Below are positions 1-5,501 of a stretch of 9,107 nucleotides of DNA, piece after piece. Made by a program: the position numbers and the translations under genes. Position 1 is the stretch's first letter. The number at the start of each line of letters is the position of its first letter. The stretch lies in assembly GCA_934486965.1 (NCBI GenBank), contig CAKSQP010000062.1:1-9107 (forward strand), read 5' to 3'. This DNA comes from an uncultured Eubacteriales bacterium (GTDB taxonomy: Bacteria; Bacillota; Clostridia; Oscillospirales; UBA644). Under the pieces are notes generated by a model. That model was not told where the DNA came from. It was given only the letters and a program-made list of their open reading frames with translations, and did not search any database.

Positions 1-635
1 TCAAGTTTGCCTGCGGCGACCTGAGTGATGTAGGGGAGAAGGTTGTTCGGGATACCGTTCGGCTCTTCTCCGATAAGTCCGCTTTCATGCGCTCCGATAG
101 GATTGAAATATCTGAGCAGTACGACCGAAAGGTCATTGTCCGCATGATGAACGTCCGTTAATATCTGTTCTATCATAAGTTTTGTTCTGCCGTACGGGTT
201 TGTGCAGGAAAGAGGCATCTCTTCGTCGATGGGGACTCTTTCGGGCTTGCCGTAAACAGTTGCCGAGGAACTGAAAACGAAATTTTTGACGCCCTTTTCT
301 TTCATTACTTCGAGAAGGGTGAAAGTGGTGTCAAGGTTGTTTCTGTAATATTTGAGCGGAAGTTGGACGGATTCTCCGACAGCCTTAAATCCCGCAAGAT
401 GAACGACCGAGGTGATTTTGTTTTCATCGAAAACTTTTTCGAGAGCCGCTTTGTCTGCAACGTCAATTTTGTAAAAAGGAATCTTGACTCCGGTAATTGT
501 GAAAAGTCTGTCGATAACGTCGGGCTTGCTGTTCGAAAGGTCGTCCGCAATGACGACGTCATATCCCTCTTTGATAAGTTCGACGGCGATATGAGAACCG
601 ATATATCCGGCGCCGCCTGTAAGTAAAACAGCCAT
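1..635 (-). CDS. galE: UDP-glucose 4-epimerase (3' end outside the window)
   Basis: Interconverts UDP-glucose and UDP-galactose in the cytoplasm (Leloir pathway, and sugar donors for envelope polysaccharides). I read 211 codons from the ATG at 635-633; the family is about 330-340 residues, so roughly the last third lies beyond base 1. Visible marks of the extended SDR family: NAD-binding GGAGYIGSH at residues 7-15, an HLAG segment at 79-82, FSSSATVYG at 121-129 carrying the catalytic Ser124, the Tyr148/Lys152 pair in YGRTK, and the GalE signature NPIGAHESGLIGE at 178-190 followed by NGIPNNLLPY. The start is fixed by a GGAGG ribosome binding site 7 bases upstream. The gene has its own promoter and diverges from the tRNA-Arg gene. 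No frameshift is visible in the part seen. Confidence 0.96.
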   Translation of the reverse strand, partial: MAVLLTGGAGYIGSHIAVELIKEGYDVVIADDLSNSKPDVIDRLFTITGVKIPFYKIDVADKAALEKVFDENKITSVVHLAGFKAVGESVQLPLKYYRNNLDTTFTLLEVMKEKGVKNFVFSSSATVYGKPERVPIDEEMPLSCTNPYGRTKLMIEQILTDVHHADNDLSVVLLRYFNPIGAHESGLIGEEPNGIPNNLLPYITQVAAGKL

Positions 636-668
636 AATAATACCTCCGTATACTATTTTGATAATTGT

Positions 669-697
669 ATTATATATTGCGTGTTATTTGATATCAA
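669..697 (-). promoter_or_regulatory. sigma-A promoter of galE
   Basis: On the minus strand the -35 box TTGATA (697-692) is followed after exactly 17 bases by TATAAT (674-669). Transcription should begin near base 662, giving a leader of about 27 bases that carries the GGAGG site. Seen by eye only. Confidence 0.8.
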
Positions 698-790
698 GCA
701 CAAATTTTTGAACTTTTGGTTTGTTTTTCTTGTCGAAAACAAAAGACGAAAAAAATAATATAAAGTTGACAATTTTTTCAATTTTCCCTA

Positions 791-819
791 TTGATTTCGG
801 GGATAATTTGTGTTATAAT
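791..819 (+). promoter_or_regulatory. promoter of tRNA-Arg
   Basis: TTGATT (791-796), a 17-base spacer and a perfect TATAAT (814-819) put the start near 826, about 13 bases before the mature tRNA 5' end. A TTGACA at 766-771 has no matching -10 box at proper spacing and is probably not used. Confidence 0.75.
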
Positions 820-838
820 AATTGAGCTGTAAAGATTT

Positions 839-915
839 GCGCCATTAGCTCAGCTGGATAGAGCGTTTGGCTACGGACCAAAAGGCCAGGGGTTCGAATC
901 CCTTATGGCGCGCCA
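839..915 (+). tRNA. tRNA-Arg (anticodon ACG), CCA encoded
   Basis: The full cloverleaf can be drawn. The acceptor stem GCGCCAT (839-845) pairs with ATGGCGC (905-911). The D stem is GCTC (848-851) with GAGC (861-864). The anticodon stem TTTGG (866-870) pairs with CCAAA (878-882) around the loop CTACGGA, so the anticodon is ACG (873-875). The variable loop has five bases. The T arm is AGGGG-TTCGAAT-CCCTT (888-904) with one G-T pair. The discriminator is G912 and CCA is encoded at 913-915. ACG reads CGN arginine codons after A34 is deaminated to inosine (known of the family). It is a single tRNA gene with its own promoter and terminator. Confidence 0.97.
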
Positions 916-950
916 GAAAGAAGCACGCCCGTCGTGCTTCTTTCTATTTT
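916..950 (+). terminator. intrinsic terminator of tRNA-Arg
   Basis: GAAAGAAGCACG (916-927) pairs perfectly with CGTGCTTCTTTC (933-944) around a five-base loop, followed by TATTTT. The 12 bp stem begins directly after the CCA end. Confidence 0.88.
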
Positions 951-964
951 ACAAATACATTATT

Positions 965-1060
965 GTGTGAAAGGATCAAAACCGAAATGCAGAAGATAAT
1001 TATTTGAGTCTTTCATTCAATACTGTTTCTTCTGCAATCGGTAATCCGATTGCTTTTTTT
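965..1060 (+). promoter_or_regulatory. candidate transcription attenuator in the mgtE leader
   Basis: An intrinsic terminator lies about 120 bases before mgtE: GCAATCGG (1034-1041), loop TAAT, CCGATTGC (1046-1053), then seven T. An upstream stretch, CCGAAATGCAGAAGA (982-996), is complementary to TCTTCTGCAATCGG (1028-1041) with a small internal bulge, so it could take up the whole 5' arm of the terminator as an antiterminator. TGAAAG (968-973) can also pair with CTTTCA (1010-1015), which is incompatible with a simple nested fold. The upstream arm contains a six-codon mini-ORF. Such mutually exclusive hairpins before a transporter gene are the usual form of a riboswitch or leader-peptide attenuator. 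No M-box consensus is recognised and no convincing promoter is visible between 945 and 965, so transcription might come from tRNA read-through. The terminator is seen; the switching is inference. Confidence 0.5.
987..1007 (+). CDS. possible six-codon leader peptide (MQKIII)
   Basis: ATG (987-989), five sense codons giving M-Q-K-I-I-I, and a TGA (1005-1007). GAAAGGA at 969-975 is a plausible ribosome binding site 11 bases upstream, a little far. The ORF sits in the 5' arm of the proposed antiterminator of the mgtE leader, so a translating or stalled ribosome would change which hairpin forms. The three Ile codons in a row could act as a stall signal. An ORF this short can easily arise by chance, so the call rests only on its position and the possible ribosome binding site. 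Confidence 0.22.
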   Translation: MQKIII

Positions 1061-1110
1061 ATTATGCAGCGTATTGATTTCTTCGCTTTTGCTTGCCGCA
1101 GGGGCAGAAA

Positions 1111-1137
1111 AGTGAATAGTGAAGAGTGAATAGTGAA
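1111..1137 (+). repeat. tandem AGTGAATAGTGAA repeat
   Basis: AGTGAATAGTGAA occurs at 1111-1123 and again, identical, at 1125-1137, a 14-base period. Each unit itself contains two copies of the shorter AGTGAA/TAGTGA word. It lies between the leader terminator and the mgtE ribosome binding site. From general familiarity, AGTGAATAGTGAA-like strings recur between genes of many Clostridia; their function is unknown to me. It codes for nothing here. Confidence 0.75.
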
Positions 1138-1145
1138 AAAGTAAC

Positions 1146-1161
1146 ATCGGCATACGCCGAT
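1146..1161 (+). promoter_or_regulatory. hairpin just upstream of the mgtE ribosome binding site
   Basis: ATCGGC (1146-1151) and GCCGAT (1156-1161) form a perfect 6 bp stem with an ATAC loop, ending 5 bases before the AAGGAGG (1167-1173) of mgtE. Its 3' arm extended by one base, CCGATT (1157-1162), also matches AATCGG (1036-1041), the 5' arm of the upstream leader terminator, so long-range pairing is possible. It may affect mRNA stability or translation (inference). Confidence 0.45.
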
Positions 1162-1181
1162 TTCGGAAGGAGGAACATAAA

Positions 1182-2555
1182 ATGGACGAGAACATCTTTG
1201 AAAAATCCGTTGAAGAGATCAAAGAAGAGGCGCTTACTTTTCTTGAAGAAAAAAAGTTCAAGGACCTCAGGGAATGTCTTGTAAATCTCAATCCCGCGGA
1301 TATCGCGAACGTCATGGAGAGCATGCCGGAGGAGTCCATACCGTTAGTGTTCCGAATTCTTCCGAAAGACGCCGCCGCCGACTCTTTCGCGTATCTTGAT
1401 AACGACATTCAGGAAATCCTTATCAAGGCGTTCAGCGACTCCGAACTTAAACAGGTCATCGACGAACTGTATCTCGACGACGCCGTCGACCTTGTCGAGG
1501 AAATGCCCGCAAACGTCGTCAAAAGGATCATAAAAAACGCGTCCCCCGACGTAAGAGCGCAGATAAACGAACTTCTCAACTATCCCAAAGACAGCGCCGG
1601 AAGCATTATGACGACGGAGTTTGTCGACCTCAAAAAGGATATGACGGTCGCCGAAGCGTTCGAGAGAATAAAGAAAACGGGTGTTGACAAAGAAACGATA
1701 TACACCTGTTACGTCACCGATAAAAACAGGCTTCTTTTAGGTCTTGTCACCGCGAAAAAACTGTTGCTTTCCGACTCTTCCGACATTATCGAAGATATAA
1801 TGGAAACGAATGTCATTTCGGTCACCACCGTCGAAGATAAAGAGGTCGTCGGTAATATTTTCAATCACTACGATTTTCTTGCTCTGCCGGTCGTCGACGA
1901 GGAGCACCGCCTTGTCGGTATAGTAACCGTTGACGACGCTATCGACGTTATCCATGAAGAGACCGAAGAGGACTTCGCGCGTATGGCGGCTATAACCACC
2001 GCAGAAGACTCTTATCTTAAAACTTCGGCTTTCAAACACGCAAAAAACAGAATCCCGTGGCTTATTTTGCTGATGTTTACGTCAACTATAACGGGAAGTA
2101 TCATTTCGGGTTTTGAAGAGGCGATATCGGCTCTTCCCGTTATGGTATCGTTTATCCCGATGCTTATGGATACGGGCGGAAACTGCGGTTCGCAGGCGTC
2201 TGTCACGATAATCCGCGGACTTGCGCTTGACGAAATCAAAATCAAAGATATATTCAAGGTTATCTGGAAAGAGTTTTCCATTTCCCTTATGGTCGGAACG
2301 GCGCTTGCCGTCTTTAACTTCTTCTGGATATGGTTCGTTTCCGGACAGATGATAGTCGGGGCAGTCGTTGCAGTAACGCTTTTCGCGGTCGTTATTCTCG
2401 CGAAATTCATCGGCTGTTGTATGCCTATTCTTGCAAAAGCCGTACACCTCGACCCTGCGCTCGTTTCGTCACCGATAATCACGACGATAGTCGATATGTG
2501 CGCTGTCACCATCTATTTTACGATAGTAACTTTCGTAATGGGAAAATATATGTAA
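1182..2555 (+). CDS. mgtE: MgtE-type magnesium channel/transporter
   Basis: Mg2+-gated channel of the cytoplasmic membrane that lets magnesium in when cytosolic Mg2+ is low. The 457-residue length fits the family. An acidic, helical MgtE N domain covers about 1-133, two CBS domains about 136-200 and 203-262, a connecting plug helix about 263-285, and five membrane segments from about 290 to 455. The pore signature MDTGGNCGSQ is at 329-338, and the conserved Asp of the last membrane segments is Asp438 in SPIITTIVD. Many Asp/Glu residues in the N and CBS domains fit the known Mg2+-sensing interface. The ATG has a strong AAGGAGG site 8 bases upstream. The gene is monocistronic and convergent with acpP. 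Its leader has a terminator and alternative hairpins, suggesting attenuation control. Confidence 0.96.
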   Translation: MDENIFEKSVEEIKEEALTFLEEKKFKDLRECLVNLNPADIANVMESMPEESIPLVFRILPKDAAADSFAYLDNDIQEILIKAFSDSELKQVIDELYLDDAVDLVEEMPANVVKRIIKNASPDVRAQINELLNYPKDSAGSIMTTEFVDLKKDMTVAEAFERIKKTGVDKETIYTCYVTDKNRLLLGLVTAKKLLLSDSSDIIEDIMETNVISVTTVEDKEVVGNIFNHYDFLALPVVDEEHRLVGIVTVDDAIDVIHEETEEDFARMAAITTAEDSYLKTSAFKHAKNRIPWLILLMFTSTITGSIISGFEEAISALPVMVSFIPMLMDTGGNCGSQASVTIIRGLALDEIKIKDIFKVIWKEFSISLMVGTALAVFNFFWIWFVSGQMIVGAVVAVTLFAVVILAKFIGCCMPILAKAVHLDPALVSSPIITTIVDMCAVTIYFTIVTFVMGKYM

Positions 2556-2560
2556 AAATA

Positions 2561-2582
2561 AAGCACCTCTTATGAGGTGCTT
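2561..2582. terminator. shared terminator between mgtE and acpP
   Basis: AAGCACCTC (2561-2569) and GAGGTGCTT (2574-2582) form a 9 bp stem with a TTAT loop. On the minus strand it is followed by TATTTTTA, a good T tract for acpP. On the plus strand the downstream T content is poor, so it should stop mgtE less efficiently. Confidence 0.8.
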
Positions 2583-2587
2583 ACATA

Positions 2588-2806
2588 TTAGCCGATATAT
2601 TTTTCAACGTCTCCGATGGTTTTTATTTCCTGAATCTCATCATCGGGAATCGTTATTCCGTAATCGTCTTCAAGGGTCATGAGAAGTTCGACGACATCAA
2701 GGCTGTCGGCGCCGAGATCTTCGATTATTCTTGTATTCTCATTTATTGTGGACGGGTCTTTTTTGAACTGTTTTGCCAAAAGTTCTATAAGTTTTTCTAT
2801 TGTCAT
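2588..2806 (-). CDS. acpP: acyl carrier protein
   Basis: Carries acyl chains on a 4'-phosphopantetheine arm in type II fatty acid synthesis, or in another acyl pathway. It has 72 residues, slightly shorter than the usual 75-80. The attachment site is Ser35 in GADSLDVVE, followed by the acidic helix LLMTLEDDYG that contacts partner enzymes; ITIPDDE and GDVEKYI complete the fold. The ATG has an AGGTGA site 6 bases upstream. The gene stands alone with its own strong promoter and terminator; no fab genes are seen in the window, so whether it is the main ACP or an accessory one cannot be decided here. Confidence 0.95.
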   Translation of the reverse strand: MTIEKLIELLAKQFKKDPSTINENTRIIEDLGADSLDVVELLMTLEDDYGITIPDDEIQEIKTIGDVEKYIG

Positions 2807-2838
2807 AAAAAGTCACCTCTGAAAAAAATCTTTTTGTT

Positions 2839-2867
2839 ATTGTATCATAAAAAAGGCTTTTTGTCAA
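2839..2867 (-). promoter_or_regulatory. strong sigma-A promoter of acpP
   Basis: On the minus strand, a consensus TTGACA (2867-2862), a 17-base spacer and TACAAT (2844-2839). The -35 box contains the TGA stop codon of the upstream DUF6062-like gene (2866-2864). Predicted start is near 2832. Confidence 0.85.
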
Positions 2868-3451
2868 GCATTTTCGCCTTTTTGCGGCAAATTTCCGGTA
2901 AGCAATCCGACCGCGCGTTCTATTGAATCCTTGCTGTTTTTCCAACTTTCGTCCTTGTAGCGGTAATCGAATTTCTTGCAGAACCAGTCGATGTCTTCTC
3001 GGATTTCGCCTGTTTCCTTTAAGAGTATCTTCGAAACATCGTCGCAGAAATACGGAAATTTCTTTTTGCCGAGCGCCTTTTCCGCGACGGAAAGCAGGGA
3101 AAAGGTAGCGTCGAGTCTCCTGCAAATATAGCAGTCTTCGTCGAGTTCTTTTATGTATTTTGCGAGAGCCGCGCCCTTTTTCTTTTGCAGTGCGGCGGAT
3201 ATTTCTTCAAGGTGAGATTGCAGAACGAGGGCTACGGGGTGTCTTTTTCCGCTGTTTGCGATCATTTCAAAATGTTTGAAGCAAAAGCCCTGTTCGTTTG
3301 TCTTTACTCTTACCGACGGCTCCATCATCGCCGCTCCGGTAATTCTTTCTATCTCGTTTTTCTCAAGCGTCTTTTTCAGGCGGCAGAGGGGACAGTCGCC
3401 GTGAATTTCAAACGCTTCGTTTATGGGGATCGTATAAATGTGTTCTTTCAT
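2864..3451 (-). CDS. DUF6062-like protein with paired cysteine motifs
   Basis: A 195-residue cytoplasmic protein without signal peptide or membrane segment. I recognise the pattern of the Clostridia family DUF6062, whose function is unknown. Visible motifs: CPLC at residues 20-23, an ITGAAMMEPSVR stretch at 37-48, GFCFKH with Cys57 and His60, CYIC at 107-110, and Cys136 and Cys158 near the C end. The CxxC and CxxxH-like spacing suggests one or two zinc sites (inference). The chosen ATG (3451-3449) has a GGAG site 8 bases upstream. An in-frame extension to 3544 would run across the neighbouring gene's start and is rejected. It is 40 bases from the divergent OGG-type glycosylase gene and 57 bases upstream of acpP on the same strand, which has its own promoter. 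Confidence 0.8.
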   Translation of the reverse strand: MKEHIYTIPINEAFEIHGDCPLCRLKKTLEKNEIERITGAAMMEPSVRVKTNEQGFCFKHFEMIANSGKRHPVALVLQSHLEEISAALQKKKGAALAKYIKELDEDCYICRRLDATFSLLSVAEKALGKKKFPYFCDDVSKILLKETGEIREDIDWFCKKFDYRYKDESWKNSKDSIERAVGLLTGNLPQKGENA

Positions 3452-3491
3452 GTTTTTCACTCCGTTAAAAATTGGAAAGGGGAAATAATTT

Positions 3492-4313
3492 TTGGAAATT
3501 TTGCAGGTAGGGGACCGTACTGTAAAAATTACGGGAACGGACATCTCTCTTAAAGATACTTTCGAATGCGGACAGTGCTTCCGCTGGAACGAATATAAGG
3601 ACGGATATGTCGGCGTCGCGAAGGGAAAAGTTTTGTACGCATATCAGAATTCCGACGGACTTTTTCTTGAAAATACCGACAAAGAAGAAGTCGAAAAAGT
3701 CTGGCTCGACTATTTCGATCTGAATACCGACTACGGCGAAATTATCGGAAAAATTCCCGAAAACGATACATATTTGCGGACGGCGGCGGAATGCGGCAAG
3801 GGGATAAGAATACTTAAACAGGACCCGAATGAGACCGTAATTTCCTTTATTATTTCCGCAAACAACAATATAAAGAGAATAAAAGGAATAATCGAACGCT
3901 TTTCGGAAAAATACGGCGAGGAGATTATCTGGGACGGCGGCATTTACCATTCATTTCCGTCGGTCGAAAAACTTTGCGGCGTGAAAGTCGAAGATGTCGC
4001 GTTCCTTCACGCAGGTTACCGCGACAAATATCTCGAAGACGCTTTCGGAAAACTCAATAAAATTGATTTTGCGAAAGTTGCCGAAGAAGATCTTCGCAAA
4101 ACGCTTCTTTCGGTCAAAGGGGTCGGTCCCAAGGTCTGCGACTGTATTCTCCTTTTCGGATTTTCGAAATACGACGCTTTCCCGAAAGACATCTGGATAA
4201 AACGAGTGTTAAAAGAGCATTACGGCGAAAATTTCGACCCTGCGTCGTTCGGCAAATACGCCGGAGTTTATCAGCAATATATGTTCCACTATGCGAGAAA
4301 TATCGAAGAATGA
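3492..4313 (+). CDS. ogg: 8-oxoguanine DNA glycosylase, OGG1 type
   Basis: Bifunctional base-excision repair enzyme predicted to remove 8-oxoguanine and cut the abasic site by a lyase step. The 273 residues match the OGG1 fold in order. The OGG N domain has TFECGQCFRW at 23-32, where Gly27 matches the OGG1 glycine that reads the N7 hydrogen of 8-oxoG. SANNNIKRI at 122-130 is the OGG1 intercalating asparagine region. The helix-hairpin-helix SVKGVGPKVCDC at 207-218 holds the catalytic Lys214, and Asp233 in FPKDIWI is the second catalytic residue. The start is TTG, supported by AAAGGGG 9 bases upstream; no ATG fits. The gene is divergent from the DUF6062-like gene and ends at a shared terminator. 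AlkA is less likely because of the OGG-type N domain. Confidence 0.92.
   Translation: MEILQVGDRTVKITGTDISLKDTFECGQCFRWNEYKDGYVGVAKGKVLYAYQNSDGLFLENTDKEEVEKVWLDYFDLNTDYGEIIGKIPENDTYLRTAAECGKGIRILKQDPNETVISFIISANNNIKRIKGIIERFSEKYGEEIIWDGGIYHSFPSVEKLCGVKVEDVAFLHAGYRDKYLEDAFGKLNKIDFAKVAEEDLRKTLLSVKGVGPKVCDCILLFGFSKYDAFPKDIWIKRVLKEHYGENFDPASFGKYAGVYQQYMFHYARNIEE
3498..3526 (-). promoter_or_regulatory. possible promoter of the DUF6062-like gene
   Basis: TTTACA (3526-3521) and CAAAAT (3503-3498) on the minus strand, 17 bases apart, lie inside the first codons of the divergent glycosylase gene. The -10 box is poor. Given a gap of only 40 bases between the starts, promoters for both genes must overlap the opposite coding sequence. 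Confidence 0.35.
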
Positions 4314-4318
4314 AGAAA

Positions 4319-4350
4319 TACCGGTTCAGTTGATGAACCGGTAAATTTTT
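4319..4350. terminator. shared terminator between the glycosylase and zinc-ribbon genes
   Basis: TACCGGTTCA (4319-4328) pairs perfectly with TGAACCGGTA (4334-4343) around a GTTGA loop, then AATTTTTTTATTT on the plus strand. It starts 5 bases after the glycosylase stop. The stop codon of the opposing gene lies at the end of the T run. On the minus strand only short T runs follow. Confidence 0.85.
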
Positions 4351-4872
4351 TTATTTGAGTATCTTTATTTTTCCGATTATCGGAAGAACTTTTGCTTTGC
4401 CCTGTGCGGCGTTCACGATTCCGAGTATCATCATGACAAGGAACAGAATGTTCACAAGTCTGAAAAGCAGACCTATGAGCCATGCAAGGGCGAAAACCCT
4501 CCATAAAAGAATACCGAGAAACCATGAGATTATTGTTGAAACTATCCACCATGCAGTTTCGATAATGCACAAAACAAGTCCCTGATTTGCGTGGAAACGT
4601 GCAAATTTCGAATTCTTTGCCGCGAATATCGGAACAAGAACAAGCCATGAAATGTAGGCGAGAATCGCGAATGCTTTGTTGTCCGAAATGTCCTTTTGGT
4701 CGAATTCGGAAGTGGTGTCTTCCGTGTCGTTGATTTTTGATACTTTTTCCGTGAAGTCGGCAGCCGCTGCCGAAACTTTGTCTTCGGTGCTCATCTTTAC
4801 GGGTTCTCCGCAACTCTTGCAGAATTTACTGCCGTCTTCGAGTTTTGCGCCGCATTTGCTGCAAAATGCCAT
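4351..4872 (-). CDS. zinc-ribbon protein with Tic20/DUF4870-like membrane domain
   Basis: A 173-residue membrane protein of unknown role. The N end is a short zinc ribbon, CSKCG at 4-8 and CKSCG at 18-22 (four Cys at 4, 7, 18, 21), in the cytoplasm. A polar, Asp/Glu/Ser/Thr-rich linker follows to about 65. Three to four hydrophobic stretches come next, about 67-85, 98-119, 121-137 and 139-155. The segment with FARFHANQGL at 90-99 and the end GIVNAAQGKAKVLPIIGKIKIL are typical of the DUF4870/Tic20-like family. GGAGGG lies 6 bases before the ATG. It follows the ABC operon on the same strand with its own consensus promoter, so it is probably expressed separately, though read-through is possible because no terminator lies between. 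Confidence 0.85.
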   Translation of the reverse strand: MAFCSKCGAKLEDGSKFCKSCGEPVKMSTEDKVSAAAADFTEKVSKINDTEDTTSEFDQKDISDNKAFAILAYISWLVLVPIFAAKNSKFARFHANQGLVLCIIETAWWIVSTIISWFLGILLWRVFALAWLIGLLFRLVNILFLVMMILGIVNAAQGKAKVLPIIGKIKILK

Positions 4873-4903
4873 GTTTTTCCCTCCAAAATAAATTTCTTTA
4901 GGT

Positions 4904-4932
4904 ATTATACTCTATAAAGGCGGAGTTGTCAA
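4904..4932 (-). promoter_or_regulatory. consensus promoter of the zinc-ribbon protein gene
   Basis: On the minus strand a perfect TTGACA (4932-4927), a 17-base spacer and a perfect TATAAT (4909-4904). The TGA inside the -35 box is the stop codon of the upstream ABC ATPase (4931-4929). Predicted start is near 4897, giving a leader of about 25 bases. Confidence 0.88.
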
Positions 4933-5501
4933 GAACCGATCTTTATTATTCCCGCGTCGGTAAGCAGGGGCTCTTCGTTGTCGTGAGTGACGGAAATGAC
5001 GGTTTTGCCGACGGTTTTTGCGGCTATGAATTCGGACGCCATGGCTTTTGTTTCGGCGTCAAGAGAGGAAAACGCTTCGTCAAGCACCAAAAGGTCGAAA
5101 TCCGCGAGCAAAGCACGGGCGACGGCGGTCCGTCTTTTCTGTCCGCCCGACAGATTTTTCACTTTTTTATCGGCGACATCTGTAAGTCCGAGCCCGTCAA
5201 GGACTTCGTTTATTTCTTCTTTGCTTTTTTTCGTCGCTATTCCCGCGTTTGAAAACACTGTGTGTTCTTCCGACAGTCTGTCTTCCTGAAAAACCGCCGA
5301 AATTTTTTCGGGAACGCCCGAAACAGTACCTTTTGTCGGCTTTATAAGCCCTAAAATAACATTGAGAAGAGAGGTCTTTCCGCAGCCCGATTCGCCCATG
5401 ATACAGGTTCTTTTTCCTGACGGAATATCCGCCGAAAAACCCGAAAGGACGACTTTTTCGCCGTATCTGATTTCAAGATCTCTTATTTCTATGCCGTTCA
5501 T
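4929..5501 (-). CDS. ABC transporter ATP-binding protein (SsuB/TauB-like)
   Basis: Supplies ATP hydrolysis for the importer formed with the upstream permease and lipoprotein. In order: Walker A GESGCGKT at 36-43, Q-loop Gln72 in FQEDRL, signature LSGGQ at 117-121, Walker B LLVLDE at 137-142, D-loop SSLD at 145-148 and H-loop His173. All key residues are present. At 190 residues it lacks the extra C-terminal part of the 240-260-residue SsuB/TauB ATPases, but it is a complete nucleotide-binding domain and not obviously broken. Its ATG overlaps the permease stop as ATGA (5501-5498), a sign of translational coupling. FQEDRL is typical of the nitrate/sulfonate/taurine importer branch. The substrate cannot be told from sequence. 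Confidence 0.93.
   Translation of the reverse strand: MNGIEIRDLEIRYGEKVVLSGFSADIPSGKRTCIMGESGCGKTSLLNVILGLIKPTKGTVSGVPEKISAVFQEDRLSEEHTVFSNAGIATKKSKEEINEVLDGLGLTDVADKKVKNLSGGQKRRTAVARALLADFDLLVLDEAFSSLDAETKAMASEFIAAKTVGKTVISVTHDNEEPLLTDAGIIKIGS

Noticed and set aside
766..771. TTGACA upstream of tRNA-Arg as a second promoter.
   Set aside because: No -10 box lies at 16-18 bases; the TTGATT-N17-TATAAT pair downstream is better.
950..1181. M-box (ykoK) magnesium riboswitch in front of mgtE.
   Set aside because: None of the conserved M-box sequence blocks could be recognised, and the segment between the tRNA and the leader terminator is too short for the usual fold.
1013..1408. Minus-strand open frame across the mgtE leader and N-terminal region.
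   Set aside because: Most of it is the mirror of mgtE and the rest runs through a terminator and the tandem repeat; it has no ribosome binding site or family similarity.
3452..3544. 31-residue N-terminal extension of the DUF6062-like protein.
   Set aside because: It would overlap the start of the divergent glycosylase gene, and the internal ATG has a GGAG site and a typical N end.
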